Shown here: positions 1-14,186 of the stretch, one piece after another
Numbering within the stretch: the stretch's first letter is position 1
How the letters are laid out: each line of letters begins with the position of its first letter
Assembly: GCA_017590115.1 (NCBI GenBank)
Contig: JAGGNK010008892.1
Coordinates: forward strand, 441,383 to 505,382
Source of the DNA: Montifringilla adamsi
Taxonomy: Eukaryota; Chordata; Aves; Passeriformes; Passeridae
DNA: 64,000 nucleotides
Direction: 5' to 3'
Notes under the pieces: generated by a model
Database searches by the model: none
Told to the model about the DNA's origin: nothing
The model's input: only the letters and a program-made list of their open reading frames with translations
Translations under genes and position numbers: made by a program

Positions 1-461
1 TTCTCTGTGGCTCAGACTCACAGAGGCCATAGTCTACTCCCTTGTTATGGGAAGCATATTCAAAATATTATTTTTGCTTTACACTGAAACTCTTTCATGG
101 ATATGCAAAATACAGTTGTAGATCCATATTTTAAGCAATCATTTTCTTCCTGAACTTCAATAAACATGCTTGAAGATATTTAATACTAAGAAAAAAACTG
201 TACTTTACTGACAACATTCTCATGACACTTTTTCTCTGAGAAAAAACAGGCATAATACAGACACATTATATGTCAATATTGGAGTCAGGAAGTTAAGTGT
301 GCTGCAATTCCCGGCTTCTAGTGTTAAGTAAGATTACCTTTATAATAATTCAGTGTTTTGCAAAGCATAATTTTCAATATTCAGGTGTTTAATTTTAGGG
401 TAATACATTGTAGTGTTTCATTTAAAATAATTGAAAGTTTCAATTAAAAAAAATTACTTAC

Positions 462-572
462 TTGAATAATTCTTAATGGTGAATCAGCTTGATAAAGTTG
501 AAGTCTATGTACATAATGTATCAGCATGTTCAGCATACTGCAGGCAACTTGGGCTACTGTTTTATTTGGAAA
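462..572 (-). CDS. RALGAPA1: RALGAPA1 exon w28 (last exon in window)
   Basis: A 111-nt, 37-codon exon, [20 protein letters not shown] then [17 protein letters not shown]. Phase 0 to 0; acceptor tttttccag, donor gtaagt. It aligns with the remembered human segment [20 protein letters not shown] but has more substitutions than its neighbours. The rest of the protein, including the Rap/Ran-GAP domain, continues beyond position 1. Confidence 0.92.
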
Positions 573-2215
573 CTGGAAAAGAGAACACAGCACAGTAACA
601 ATGACAAAATTATTTCATGTAAGAATACATTAGGTTGCAGGGTGGTCACAAATTTCACTGGTGGTTTTACACATATCGTTCCTTAAGTATCTATTTACCA
701 GAGGAACAGAATTAAATTTTACAAAACACAAAAGGAACTACTTTATATTCATAAACAAATGCTAGCAGCTAACACCAAAATTTTGGGGCAGACATCCAGT
801 GAGATGCACACCAGGAAGGGGAGAGGTGCCTCCTAACTAACTTCAGACTGGTTAGTACAATATCATGAAGCCAGGAAGAAAGAACTAATTTCTTGATATC
901 TTAATGAATATTAATGAATTACTACAAAGTCCCCCAAGGATCCAATTCTGAAATCAGAGGTCTTCGCTGAAAATCAAGGCAGGTGAAGAGCCACATGCCC
1001 AAAGTGCAGCCTGTAGCACTAAACAGGAGCTGAACTGTTCTGCTATCTGCCAGCGATGGCTGTGCCCAGTGCATGTTGGAATGGAAATGAATTCACCTTG
1101 GCTTCTGTGCTTAACTCTGCTTTTCTTTCAAAGGCAGGAGAAGGTTGCTGCTCTGCAGCCTGCCTTCCACAGTTACTGTGCTGGTCAAAGCAGAAGGGAA
1201 CACATTTGTACAACTAATTCCCAGTCTTAGGGGGGAATGCACACCCTGTTCGACACTCGTAAGTGGGAAAACATGGAAATTAAAAGAAAGGGATGTGTTT
1301 CCCTAAACTGTTGATGCACAAGACAGGTAATTGAGTTTTTTACCTTCACTGCACTTGCTTTAAAATACTAAAGTGTACAGCAAATGACAAGGACAAAGTT
1401 AATATTACAAGTGAACTCCTGCATTATTAAGAACGTAGTTTACTTGTTTCAATCTCACTACATTCAGCAGTGAAGCTGTCACAGGTATGTGCTGCAAGAC
1501 GGCTCTCTACTTCTGAACTCAGAAAAGGGCAATTATGCTGTAAAAATGCTTAGATGTAATTTCTTGGCTTCATAAGCTTTTTTCTTACTCAGACCACTTC
1601 TATTAATCCTTCAGGGAGGGATGCATCTCACAAAACTTAAAAAACCCAAAGCTTTGGGAAAGCTGTAATGTCTGGGCAATGAAGCCTGAGTAGAAAATAA
1701 AGATTTTAGAGTAAAAGTTCTGAAAGGCAAAAAACTTAAACTGAAAACATACTGGAAGAAGATTCTGTTCTGGGTCAGTGCTTCTTATCAAAGCCAAGCT
1801 ATCAATTCTTACATTTAAAGTCTTGAAAAGAAATGGTACAAGCATAAGGAAAAGTCTGGAGTACAAAGCTTTAATTACCATTTTTCATTTGTGTTATCTG
1901 TGTAAGCAAAAGAAAAGACTATGAATGGCTCTTGCAAGTCATCCAGGGAGATGGAAACCTGAGTACACAATGGGTAGTTAATTCTTGTTCTGACTTTCCC
2001 TATTTCTCAGTGGATGCAACTTCATGTTATTATTGACTTTTAGCTCAACACAGTAAACATCTCACATCTCCAAATCGTCACAAACTTTATGACAAGACTA
2101 TAATTATTTTTTTTATCCTTCATGAGACAGTCTCTCTCCATCCATGCTGTGAGAGTACTCTGTAAGAGCACATTAAGCAGGGTATAGATTCTAATGCTCA
2201 AGCTTGAGTGGCAAC

Positions 2216-2370
2216 CGAAAAAAAAACCTCTAAAAAAACCCAAACCAAAACAAACAAAAAAACCAAAGCAAACCAAACAAACAAAAAACCCCAAAAAACA
2301 AACAACAACCCCCCCCCCAAAACCAAAACAACAAAAAAAACCCCCCCCAAACAAAAAAAAAAACCCTGAA
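2216..2370. repeat. Low-complexity A/C tract with C-runs
   Basis: About 155 bp almost solely A and C, with repeated AAACCAAA and CCCC runs (up to nine C). In the transcript (minus strand) this is G/T-rich with G-runs, so it could form G-quadruplexes. The ORFs over it are compositional artefacts. Confidence 0.95.
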
Positions 2371-2523
2371 AGCATGACAATTTGATGACAGAACTTGAGA
2401 TCAAATCCAGATTGCTCAAAACATCTTAACAAGCTTGCAGGAAAACCCCAAAACCACTGGAGAAGAAAAATGGGGTGCACAAACTGGGGTAGCTTAATAC
2501 ATAGATCCTGACCACTGACAGTA

Positions 2524-2553
2524 AGAAAAAAATACCTGAGAAAAAAATACCTG
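2524..2553. repeat. 15-bp perfect tandem duplication
   Basis: AGAAAAAAATACCTG occurs twice in a row at 2524-2538 and 2539-2553, in the w27-w28 intron. Confidence 0.95.
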
Positions 2554-2990
2554 CAGACTTTTCAGTGTCACTAAATAATTGACCATTCACTACTTAAAAA
2601 CAGAAAGCATTCATTTCTTAAATTTTTAATGGTTCTTTTTCTAAAAAGGCTCTGAAATGAAGATGAATTAATAATTTTTTATTATTACTGGCCAGTTTGC
2701 AAAAATCAGTTAACCTCTTTATTTCTCTGGTTGAAGATAATTTTTTTTTAATTTAATAAATGAACAAAAGTAAGTCGAGACATAAATTCCACATAAAGGA
2801 TAAAGTATATAAAGTAATGAATATGAATAAATTTAAAATCTAGTCTTGCACACAATTTTTTTTATTCATGGGAGAAGCATCAGGGAGGAAGTTTTGATCA
2901 AGAACACCAGGGTTGGCTGAAATAGATCAAATCCTTCATGTGCTTCAGAAAGCTGTCCTAGCATAGTCAATATATCACATTTCAAAAGAA

Positions 2991-3554
2991 TGCTGTCGCT
3001 AGGGTAGAGTTAATTTCCTCTCGGCAGCTCTTGCAGAGCTGTGTTTTGGAGTCGGAATGAGAATGGTGTTGATAACACAATAATGTTTTGTTTTTTGCTA
3101 AGTTCTGTTTATCAGAAGTCAAGGATTTTTTTTCTCTTGTCTCATGCTGCGCCTGTGAGAAGGCGCGCAAAAGAAACTGGGTGGGAACCTGGCTGGGATG
3201 GGATCTGAACTGACCAAAGGGATACTCCACACTATAGGACATCATGCCCAGTACATAAACTGGGGGAGTTATCTGGAAAGGGTGTCGGTCTGGGTTGGGA
3301 AGAGGATATTGGTCAGCAGGTGGTGAGAAAATGTATTGTGCATCACTTGGGTTTTCTTTCCTTTCTCTTATCATTGCTATCATTTACCATTATTATGCTG
3401 TTTTACTTTGCTTTTGATTATTAAACTGCTGTCATTTCAACATACAAAATTTGCCTTGATTCTCCTTGCCATTCCACTACAGAGGGTGGGAAGAAAGGAG
3501 ATTGACCAAGTGGCTGCGTGATGCCTAACTTCCAGCTGGGCTTAGACCACGACA
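2991..3554 (+). mobile_element. Solo LTR of an avian endogenous retrovirus
   Basis: About 565 bp in the intron between w28 and w27, opposite in orientation to the host gene. It shows landmarks of the LTR families common in passerine genomes: a GGTAGAGTTAATTT block near the start, GAACTGACCAAAGGGATA, a TATA-like ACATAAACTGGGGGAG, a TATTAAACTG polyadenylation-like region, and a terminal stretch ending in ACCACGACA. It starts near TG and ends in CA. No internal retroviral genes adjoin it, so it is a solo LTR. Clear target-site duplications are not visible, so the boundaries are approximate to a few bases. Confidence 0.8.
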
Positions 3555-5815
3555 AACACTCAGGCACCTTAGAACAGACAGTCCTGAGAGCTGTGGGTTC
3601 TGGAAGGACATTTTCCTGAACTCAAGCAGCCTCACTGACTACGCGTCAGATAATGAAACAATTCACCCCTTTCAAGTCAGTTATTCGGTTCTGACTTCTT
3701 TTACAAGAACCTTCAGAGGGGGCATGGAAACACCTGTATGATGCCATAAACATTCCACTGCCATTCTTTGTCTCTGGAAAATGTCCTGTAATATAAAGCA
3801 TAGGAATTCACCACTTTTATATTTAGTAGCATAAATTGTCGACATAATTTTTGAGAACTCACTTGATGGGGAAAGAAAAAGAAACCAATGAACTGGCATT
3901 TTTCCTGTTTCCCAACTCTCAGGGTTTTTCTTGGAAAAGTAGTCTTACCATAAGGCCAATTTTTGCAAGGGTCCATTCTTTCTGGATGTTAAATGAGGAA
4001 TTTAACCTTGTCCATACTTGAAAATAACCTGTTGTTTAGCACTCATACAATTCAATTTGTACAACACAATTTTGTGAAGTACCTGCAGCATTTTTCAGAG
4101 AAGCAGAATAAAATCACAGGTCTGTATGGCTGGTTAGATCCTTTGTGCTCAAGCTCCAGCAGAGGTTAATGTAGACAGAATGATAGTGCCACAAAGCTGG
4201 GAGAAGCACTAGCTATGTCCAAACCAAGCTGCTGAACTGCAGCTCTGAATATGCTTCTGGTATTTCAAAAATAAGCATGTAATTGCTGCAAACATTTCTA
4301 TTCAATGTTATTTGTTCAATTGAACTTATCAGTAAGTTGGACTAGGCCTATAGCTCCCTACCCATTCATTTCTCCAGAAAATAAGAAAATAATCCATTCT
4401 GCGAGTTCCAACCTCTGACTACTTGGTAGCCAGGAGATTGCTAAGGTAACAAATTAGAGCTAATTTATTTCTCCCATGACAAATTAATGAACTTTTCATT
4501 TCGTTATGAAACTCAATTGTGAATGTATACCATTGCTCAGAACAGAAAAAAAGACAATGTGCACTGGATGGTTTTGCCAACACAAAGAAAAGCAAAGAAG
4601 AAATATAAAGATCTTTGTTTTCTCATTCAAAAAGTAATTTATGTTTGATACAAATGAGATACAAATAATTGGTTTAATAAATATGTCAGAGAAAAAGAAC
4701 ATAAATCACTACGAATTTCAGGACTAAAAATAGTTCAAATAATGATAAATTGAAGCAGCAAGATAAAACATCATTTGCCTTATACCAAAGTTGCACAGGA
4801 ACCTGATAAAATGCAAAAGTTAAGCGTTATTAAAAACCGAGTGGAAAACACTGGAAGAGGGTATTAGTGGAGCTGCAAAGAATGAATGTGATTTTGCAAA
4901 ACAGGAAATTGCAATTTAGAGTCTAATACTAAAAGCCCTGCAGCTACCTTATACTGAGACTCAAATCCTCCTTCACCGGATGTGAGCACCTGATCTGCTA
5001 AGATATTTTTCATATGCCCATTGCTTAAAAGAAAATAATAATCCCCAACATCCGACAGAAGACATATGTTACCAGTGTACACTCTAATTTTTATTAATCT
5101 GTATATAAAGAAAGACTAGACTATTCACAGAATTTTGATGCAAACAAAAAGAACATAGAAAGGTTCTGAAGATAACTGGAAAGCATTTAAAAAGTTGAAG
5201 CTATTGATCACAAACATGCAAATTTGAAAACTGCTTAAAACCAAGATGTTTTAACTAACATCCTAAATATTCTATAAAATAAGACACTAAGAACAAATGC
5301 AAAAAGACTTAAAATAGTAGGAAAACAAAAGCACTCATCAAAGAAAAAAAAGCCCAAAAAATGCAGCTCCTGGAATAAGCATAGAAAAGGACACTGCCAC
5401 AGCAAAATGAAACATTCCTGGTGCTTCCATGCATACAGTATAAGTACTCTGCATTTCTCACTAAATATCTAGCCCGGCCTAAGAGGTAATATTGCATAAT
5501 TCAATGACTCGAACTCAGAAGTGAACATGCACAGAATGTTGTAAGAATACTGTGGTAGGTTAGAGTAGCTAGTGATTTTGTTAAAATAAAGATCCACTAT
5601 CTTATTCTCCCAGCACATCATTCTCTCCAAACTTAAACAATGGTAAAGAAATTTTGACATTTCAGAGATCCACTCATTAAACTGAATTCTCTCTTGTGTA
5701 AGGATGGCAAATGAGACTGCAAAGTAAGGATGCTCAAATGTCATTATGACTTTGAAAATGCAAAGTATCTTTACACAAAAAGGCAATATACATTGTAAAA
5801 ATTTAATTCTTTCAC

Positions 5816-5924
5816 CTTTAAAGAAACACATATCACATTCAATGCTTCCTTGATCTGAGGATGATGTGATTCATGGACTAGCTCCTCACAGATCCAAATT
5901 CCAAGGCTGCAAAGAGCAACACAT
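5816..5924 (-). CDS. RALGAPA1: RALGAPA1 exon w27
   Basis: A 109-nt exon completing Arg and encoding [20 protein letters not shown] then [16 protein letters not shown]. Acceptor tttacag, donor gtgaaa, which is non-optimal at +3. Phase 0 out to w28 across a 5.2-kb intron. It is highly conserved helical-repeat sequence. Confidence 0.96.
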
Positions 5925-8900
5925 CTGTAAAACAATGTTGGAGGACAAGTTGTTGAGAAACATTCTACAGGAATGTGTAATTTTTATGATTCGATAAGTT
6001 TTGATAAAGACGTAACAACAAATATGTTTTTAGTATTTCCAAAACAACTGCACAAAAACCTTTCTAGTGCTGTAACTTATTTAAAAATTATCAAGAAATC
6101 CAAGGTATGCTGGTGAAGGCAGAGGAAAGGGCAGAGGAAGCACCCATCTGAGCAATCGAAAAATCCAAAAGACATCAAGAACTCCTGCATTTCTATGTGT
6201 GTTTTGATTTAAAATATTACCTGAAATCAACATGTGCGAAATTCTTATATTTTCTTAAGACAAAGCAAAAATTGGGGCAGAAGCTTCCTCCTTCCTAACA
6301 CAAGAGGTTGCTCATATTTAGAGTTTCTGAGACACAGAGATTAGAGAGGAATATTACTCTCTCATAGACATTCACATTGTTTTAGATGGACAATAAACAA
6401 GGATGAATAGAGGAGGGGTAAATGAATCCTAGAGACTGTATACACATCATGATTAGTACATTAAGTTTTGTTGTTTCTTCATGTTATTTCTTCTTCATAG
6501 AAATAGAAAAGAAGTGTAAAGGTAAAGAGTATTTAGATAAATGTGTTCAAATCAGCAGATGGATGAAATTTGTTCAGAAATGTTAAGGAGCTAGCTTAAG
6601 GCATCTCTGACCCATTAGTTATTTTCTTCAGGAACACAGTCTACAAATATTTTGGTAACAACTTCAGAATTCAAAATCCTGGATAAAATTGGAGAGCAAG
6701 CCAAAACTGACAACAAGAAAGCTGGTCATGTGACCTGCAATGCATTACATCTGGGGAGGAAAAACTGTAGGCAAGAAAAGAAACAGAAGCAGCTATGAAG
6801 CCTGTGCTGTAGAAAAGGGATTTTAAGGCTACACAGAATCACAAAAATGCTTACAGACTGCAAAAATACATACAAGACTTAATTGTACATTATAGTGTAA
6901 AACCACCCTATTTTGTACATTGTCACTGAAAGAAAAATTGCAAAGTGGAGAGTGTTATGCCTTTTAGAAAGCAGTTTTGTAACACAAAAAATTAAATTAA
7001 TGTGATCTCAGGATACTCCCTCTTTTTCCTGTGTTGAGAAATATTATCAGCTCACATGAAGAAAGAGGTAAGTGGGCTGATGAAAACTGCCCTTGGTTTT
7101 TAAAAACACTGCTTAAAGGTTCAATATGTTGATTTTTCCAGAACTGTAGCTTTTCAGTTATGTACTTCTAGTATTTTTAAATGACAATATATTAGTTAGA
7201 CATATATATTCACTCTTTCCAAGTATATAAGGCACACAAATGCACTCCTCCTTGGCTGGCGTTAGAGATTCCTGTTCCAATCCCATATACATGACTGTAA
7301 CTCAATGCTTCTGAAGATTGGTACAGAGGAATAAAATTCTAAGCAAATTAAGAAGCAGAAGAGAAAACTGGTAATAATCCTCTCCAGAGTTGTTTATTTC
7401 ATGAAGATGCTTAGGTTTAAGCATCAGAACAACCATTCCTAGTTTAATGCTTAGCTCAGTTTTTTTCTGCTTCTTGTCCATACCATCGTAATGGCTCACA
7501 TATACTGGATTAATTCTGTTTTTCAGATTAAATAATGTGCTCTAATAAAAAAAACCCCAAAAACTACCCCTCCCTCATAAATGATCTTGTCCTAATCAAA
7601 GTAAAGAATGCTTCTCTAGTCCAGAAAATCCCCGAGCTAAATACCAGAGTAGTCTGGGAAAGCTTATTCTGTTACCTTTATTTACACCCTTTCCTATCAG
7701 TCACTATCACAGAAAGAATACTGGACTAGACCAGCCCAGTTTGTTCATTTAATATCTCTAGTACAAACAATTTCAAATTCACATAATGGACCACAGTTTT
7801 GACAGTGGTGAAGAAAACCATAAATAAAATGCAACAAACGTTTACTTTAAGCTCTCTAATATATTCACCTCAAAACAGTCTAATAAAGAAAAGAATCTAT
7901 TAATGTAGAAGGTCTTTTTGTATGGCCTACCGTGCAGGACCAGATGGCTCCTCTCTTGCCGAGCTTAACACAGTTTTAATGATGAGTTCCTAAAATGAAG
8001 AGGAAATACTCACTGATTTACACGTAACTCCATCACAGAAAGCATCAAAATATTATTACAGTGCACACAGGCATGTTGCTTAGCTGAGTCTCTATGTTGT
8101 AGTCAGATGAATTGTTTGCTTACCACTACTCCAAACATCTAGCCTGTCCAAGATACTTGTTACTGTGCCACCCCAAGAATCCGACACATTACTGTCCTAA
8201 TTTCTGCTGATGAGCCACGTATCCAATTCTTGTCAAAGCATTTCCATGAAATATCAAGGGTAAAAAAGAAATAGTAAAGGACTCCCCCTGAAGCTATCTT
8301 GAGTAGTGCTAAAGGGTACGACGGAAAGAATCTTTTATTTTAAGGCTTACACAAGCATTTTTTAAAAGTTTAATTGATTTTAGAAGTATTTTCAACTGGT
8401 TGCTGACTAAGTGCCTACAGTGCCTTAAGACTGCCATCAAGAAGAACTTTGACTCAATGACAGTGAAATGTCCCTAAAACTGTAGGCTGCCCTTAATATA
8501 ATTCATGTAAACAGCCATTCTACAATAGAAATGAGAAAGAAGGAACTCAACATCAATCTCTAAATGGGAGCAAGGTGTAAAGCAGCTCTCAAATCATCAT
8601 TTCTCCCTAAATTGAAACAGTTTGGAAAACTTTAGGCGAGCCTTTCTTAGACACACAAACTGAGCTCTGTGCAGTTTCAGCATACTGTCACACTACCTAA
8701 CTGTCATGATAGACAAGGTAAGGACTCCATTAATATTTGCCTTTTGAAGAAAAGACACAAACACACTGCTGTACAGAAATTTTTTAAAGCCTCTAGGAAC
8801 ACAGGCAGATTTCACCAGTTGTGAAATAAATAAAATTGTCTTAATAAATTAAATAATGAATCTTAAACCTCTCAACCTTCTTGTCTCAGCTAATTAAATC

Positions 8901-9181
8901 TGTGATACCTGCACATCACCCTAGTAAGAGGAGGCTTGAAAGAGTGAGATAATGTATCATTTCCTTCTACAAGCATAATTATTAAGTTAATAGCTATTAT
9001 AACTTGTGTTTAGAAGTATAAAGTTTGACAAGACTTCATGGGATCTTGGGTCTTACAATCTATTTGAAATTACTTTCAAAAAATTTTAGGGTCTTAAAAT
9101 CTCAATATTTTCTGCAAAAGCACAATATTAGGGATGTATTTGGTTAACAGAATACCAGCCAAATATTCTTAAAATTCCTAC
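5925..9181 (-). other. RALGAPA1: Introns w26-w27 (2.0 kb) and w25-w26 (1.2 kb)
   Basis: AT-rich unique sequence on both sides of the small exon w26 (7931-7989). No repeat family, RNA gene or further exon was recognised. Confidence 0.85.
7931..7989 (-). CDS. RALGAPA1: RALGAPA1 exon w26 (59-nt small exon)
   Basis: A 59-nt exon encoding ELIIKTVLSSAREEPSGPA plus two bases of an Arg codon that is finished in w27. Donor gtaggc, acceptor catttta g. It was identified by protein match and phase, being too short for an ORF call. Confidence 0.95.
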
Positions 9182-9307
9182 CTTAACATCTGTAAACTGA
9201 GACACAGCAATGTCAGGAATATTTGGGTGAAGAGCGGGTAGTTCACGATATAAATTGGGAAAACAGACTAGAGATCCTAAAAGAACCTGTGCTTCAACTC
9301 TTGGTGC
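9182..9307 (-). CDS. RALGAPA1: RALGAPA1 exon w25
   Basis: A 126-nt, 42-codon exon, [20 protein letters not shown] then [22 protein letters not shown]. Phase 0 to 0; donor gtagga. The acceptor follows a T-rich tract that appears as the A-run near 9315 on the plus strand. It is strongly conserved. Confidence 0.96.
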
Positions 9308-10225
9308 CTGAAAAGAAAAAAAAAAGGGGGAGGAGAGAAATACATGTTCTTACTGCAATCAGGAAACTGACATTTTTAGCTTCCTTAAAATAGAATGATG
9401 GCTGAAATTGTATATAGCCATTTCCTTTCTCCTGGAAATTGTGAGCTCCTGCAAAGCTGAGTAAACGGAGACCTCAGCTCCTTGGATTGTTACTCATGCA
9501 CACCCCTGCTCTCATCTTCCAAGACAGTAAAAAGGAGGCAGAAGGATTGTTAATACTACAGACAAATTAATGAGCTGCTAACTGGGCTCAGGTCTTAGGT
9601 TCAGCTAATTGACCAGGACGTGGAAAACTACTAAATGTGACCTGAGGCATTGCTGAACAGGAAAGGCTAGAGTGTAAGAAGCTGACAGAGGCTTCAGATA
9701 AGTACCTTGAGGGAGACTGGATTTCACAACTGGTTAGAGAGGGATTGATGGGAGAAACAGTCAAAATTCACAGACAGTTGGAGGAGACTATGGGAGATTT
9801 GAGAGAGTACAGTATGCACAGCCAACAGCACCGAGGTAATCACATCAGTATTACTATATAAGGCTGAACTTGCCTGAGTAACAAAATCAGAAATGTGAAA
9901 AAAAATCCAAATAGTGCAAACACTAGCACATTTGAGTTCTCAAGCCTGATCATAAAAGTCATTCTATAGCAGAGATATGGGGGGGAAAGTACATTTTTAA
10001 AATGAAATCATACTAAAAATAGACATTTACTTTAAAACATCTTCAAGCACAGAAAAATGGCAGTCACAATTTTGTAACTCTAAAATAAGACTCTGCTTCA
10101 ACCGCAATTTTTGCATTCTTCATATATTTTCTGAAGAGGCATGTGTAGTGCTCTAGAATAAATCATTAACATTATCTGTATTTGATAAACACTACATTGA
10201 ATTCTGGGATCAATTTAACACCCTA

Positions 10226-12008
<1,783 letters not shown>

Positions 12009-12117
12009 CTAGTTTAGAACAATATTTATTATTCATAAATAAAAAAATTACATTAAACACTCTTCTACACTTATGTTAACTTTTACTTCTGTTTCACATT
12101 TTAGTGCTCAAATTTAC

Positions 12118-12216
12118 CTTGAAGAGCCATGGTGTTAGAATTCTCAGTGGTGGAATTAAAACTGGGGGAGATGGTGAAGTTAGGTTGTCTGTTGAAATAC
12201 CAAGATTGTCTCTTAT
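12118..12216 (-). CDS. RALGAPA1: RALGAPA1 exon w22
   Basis: A 99-nt, 33-codon exon, [20 protein letters not shown] then [13 protein letters not shown]. Phase 0 to 0. The flanking introns are only about 110-125 bp, so w21-w23 form a tight three-exon cluster. Acceptor attgcag, donor gtaaat. Confidence 0.96.
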
Positions 12217-12255
12217 CTGCAATTATTAAAAACAAAACAGAAAAAGAATTATTTA

Positions 12256-14033
<1,778 letters not shown>

Positions 14034-14186
14034 CTAGGTCATCTGGCGTCTGCAAAACAGAGTGGTGGAGCTTCTCATCCAGTTGCAGATCCTTCTGCTC
14101 AATATGATCTGCATGCAGAGTGGCAGGAGAGGGTGTCTGTGATCGGGATCCAAGAGCAGATTGGATTGGAGAAGCACTTTCAGAGC
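14034..14186 (-). CDS. RALGAPA1: RALGAPA1 exon w20 (GC donor)
   Basis: A 153-nt exon, phase 1 to 1. It completes Gly and encodes [20 protein letters not shown], then [20 protein letters not shown] and [10 protein letters not shown]. The donor is CTAG then gcaata; no GT lies in the next tens of bases, and phase 1 is required to give DDL-E-TSEF with w21. This is the weakest of the three GC donors. It is followed from about 25 nt downstream by a T-rich (TTTC)n tract in the transcript. The Ser-Pro sites (SQTPSP) suggest proline-directed phosphorylation. Confidence 0.93.
   Translation of the reverse strand, partial: ALKVLLQSNLLLDPDHRHPLLPLCMQIILSRRICNWMRSSTTLFCRRQMT

Larger units (their letters stand above)
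573..5815 (-). other. RALGAPA1: Intron w27-w28 (5.2 kb)
   Basis: Contains the solo LTR at 2991-3554, the A/C tract at 2216-2370 and a 15-bp tandem duplication. A minus-strand open segment at 4864-5082 has a plausible donor but no family match. The rest shows nothing recognisable. Confidence 0.9.

Noticed and set aside
2040..2480. Overlapping ORFs on both strands over the A/C tract
   Set aside because: Stop-poor only because of low-complexity composition; the predicted peptides are Phe/Gly or Lys/Pro repeats.
2982..3521. ORFs at 2982-3383 (minus) and 3336-3521 (plus)
   Set aside because: They lie inside the solo LTR, which is non-coding in this family.
4864..5082. Minus-strand open segment with a pyrimidine-rich acceptor and a gtagct donor
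   Set aside because: Frame 0, needed between w27 and w28, hits a stop, and the other frame would break the protein. No family match.
6830..6860. CACAGAATCACA reminiscent of a CR1 LINE end
   Set aside because: Only one short match without the repeated 8-bp tail or neighbouring CR1 sequence.
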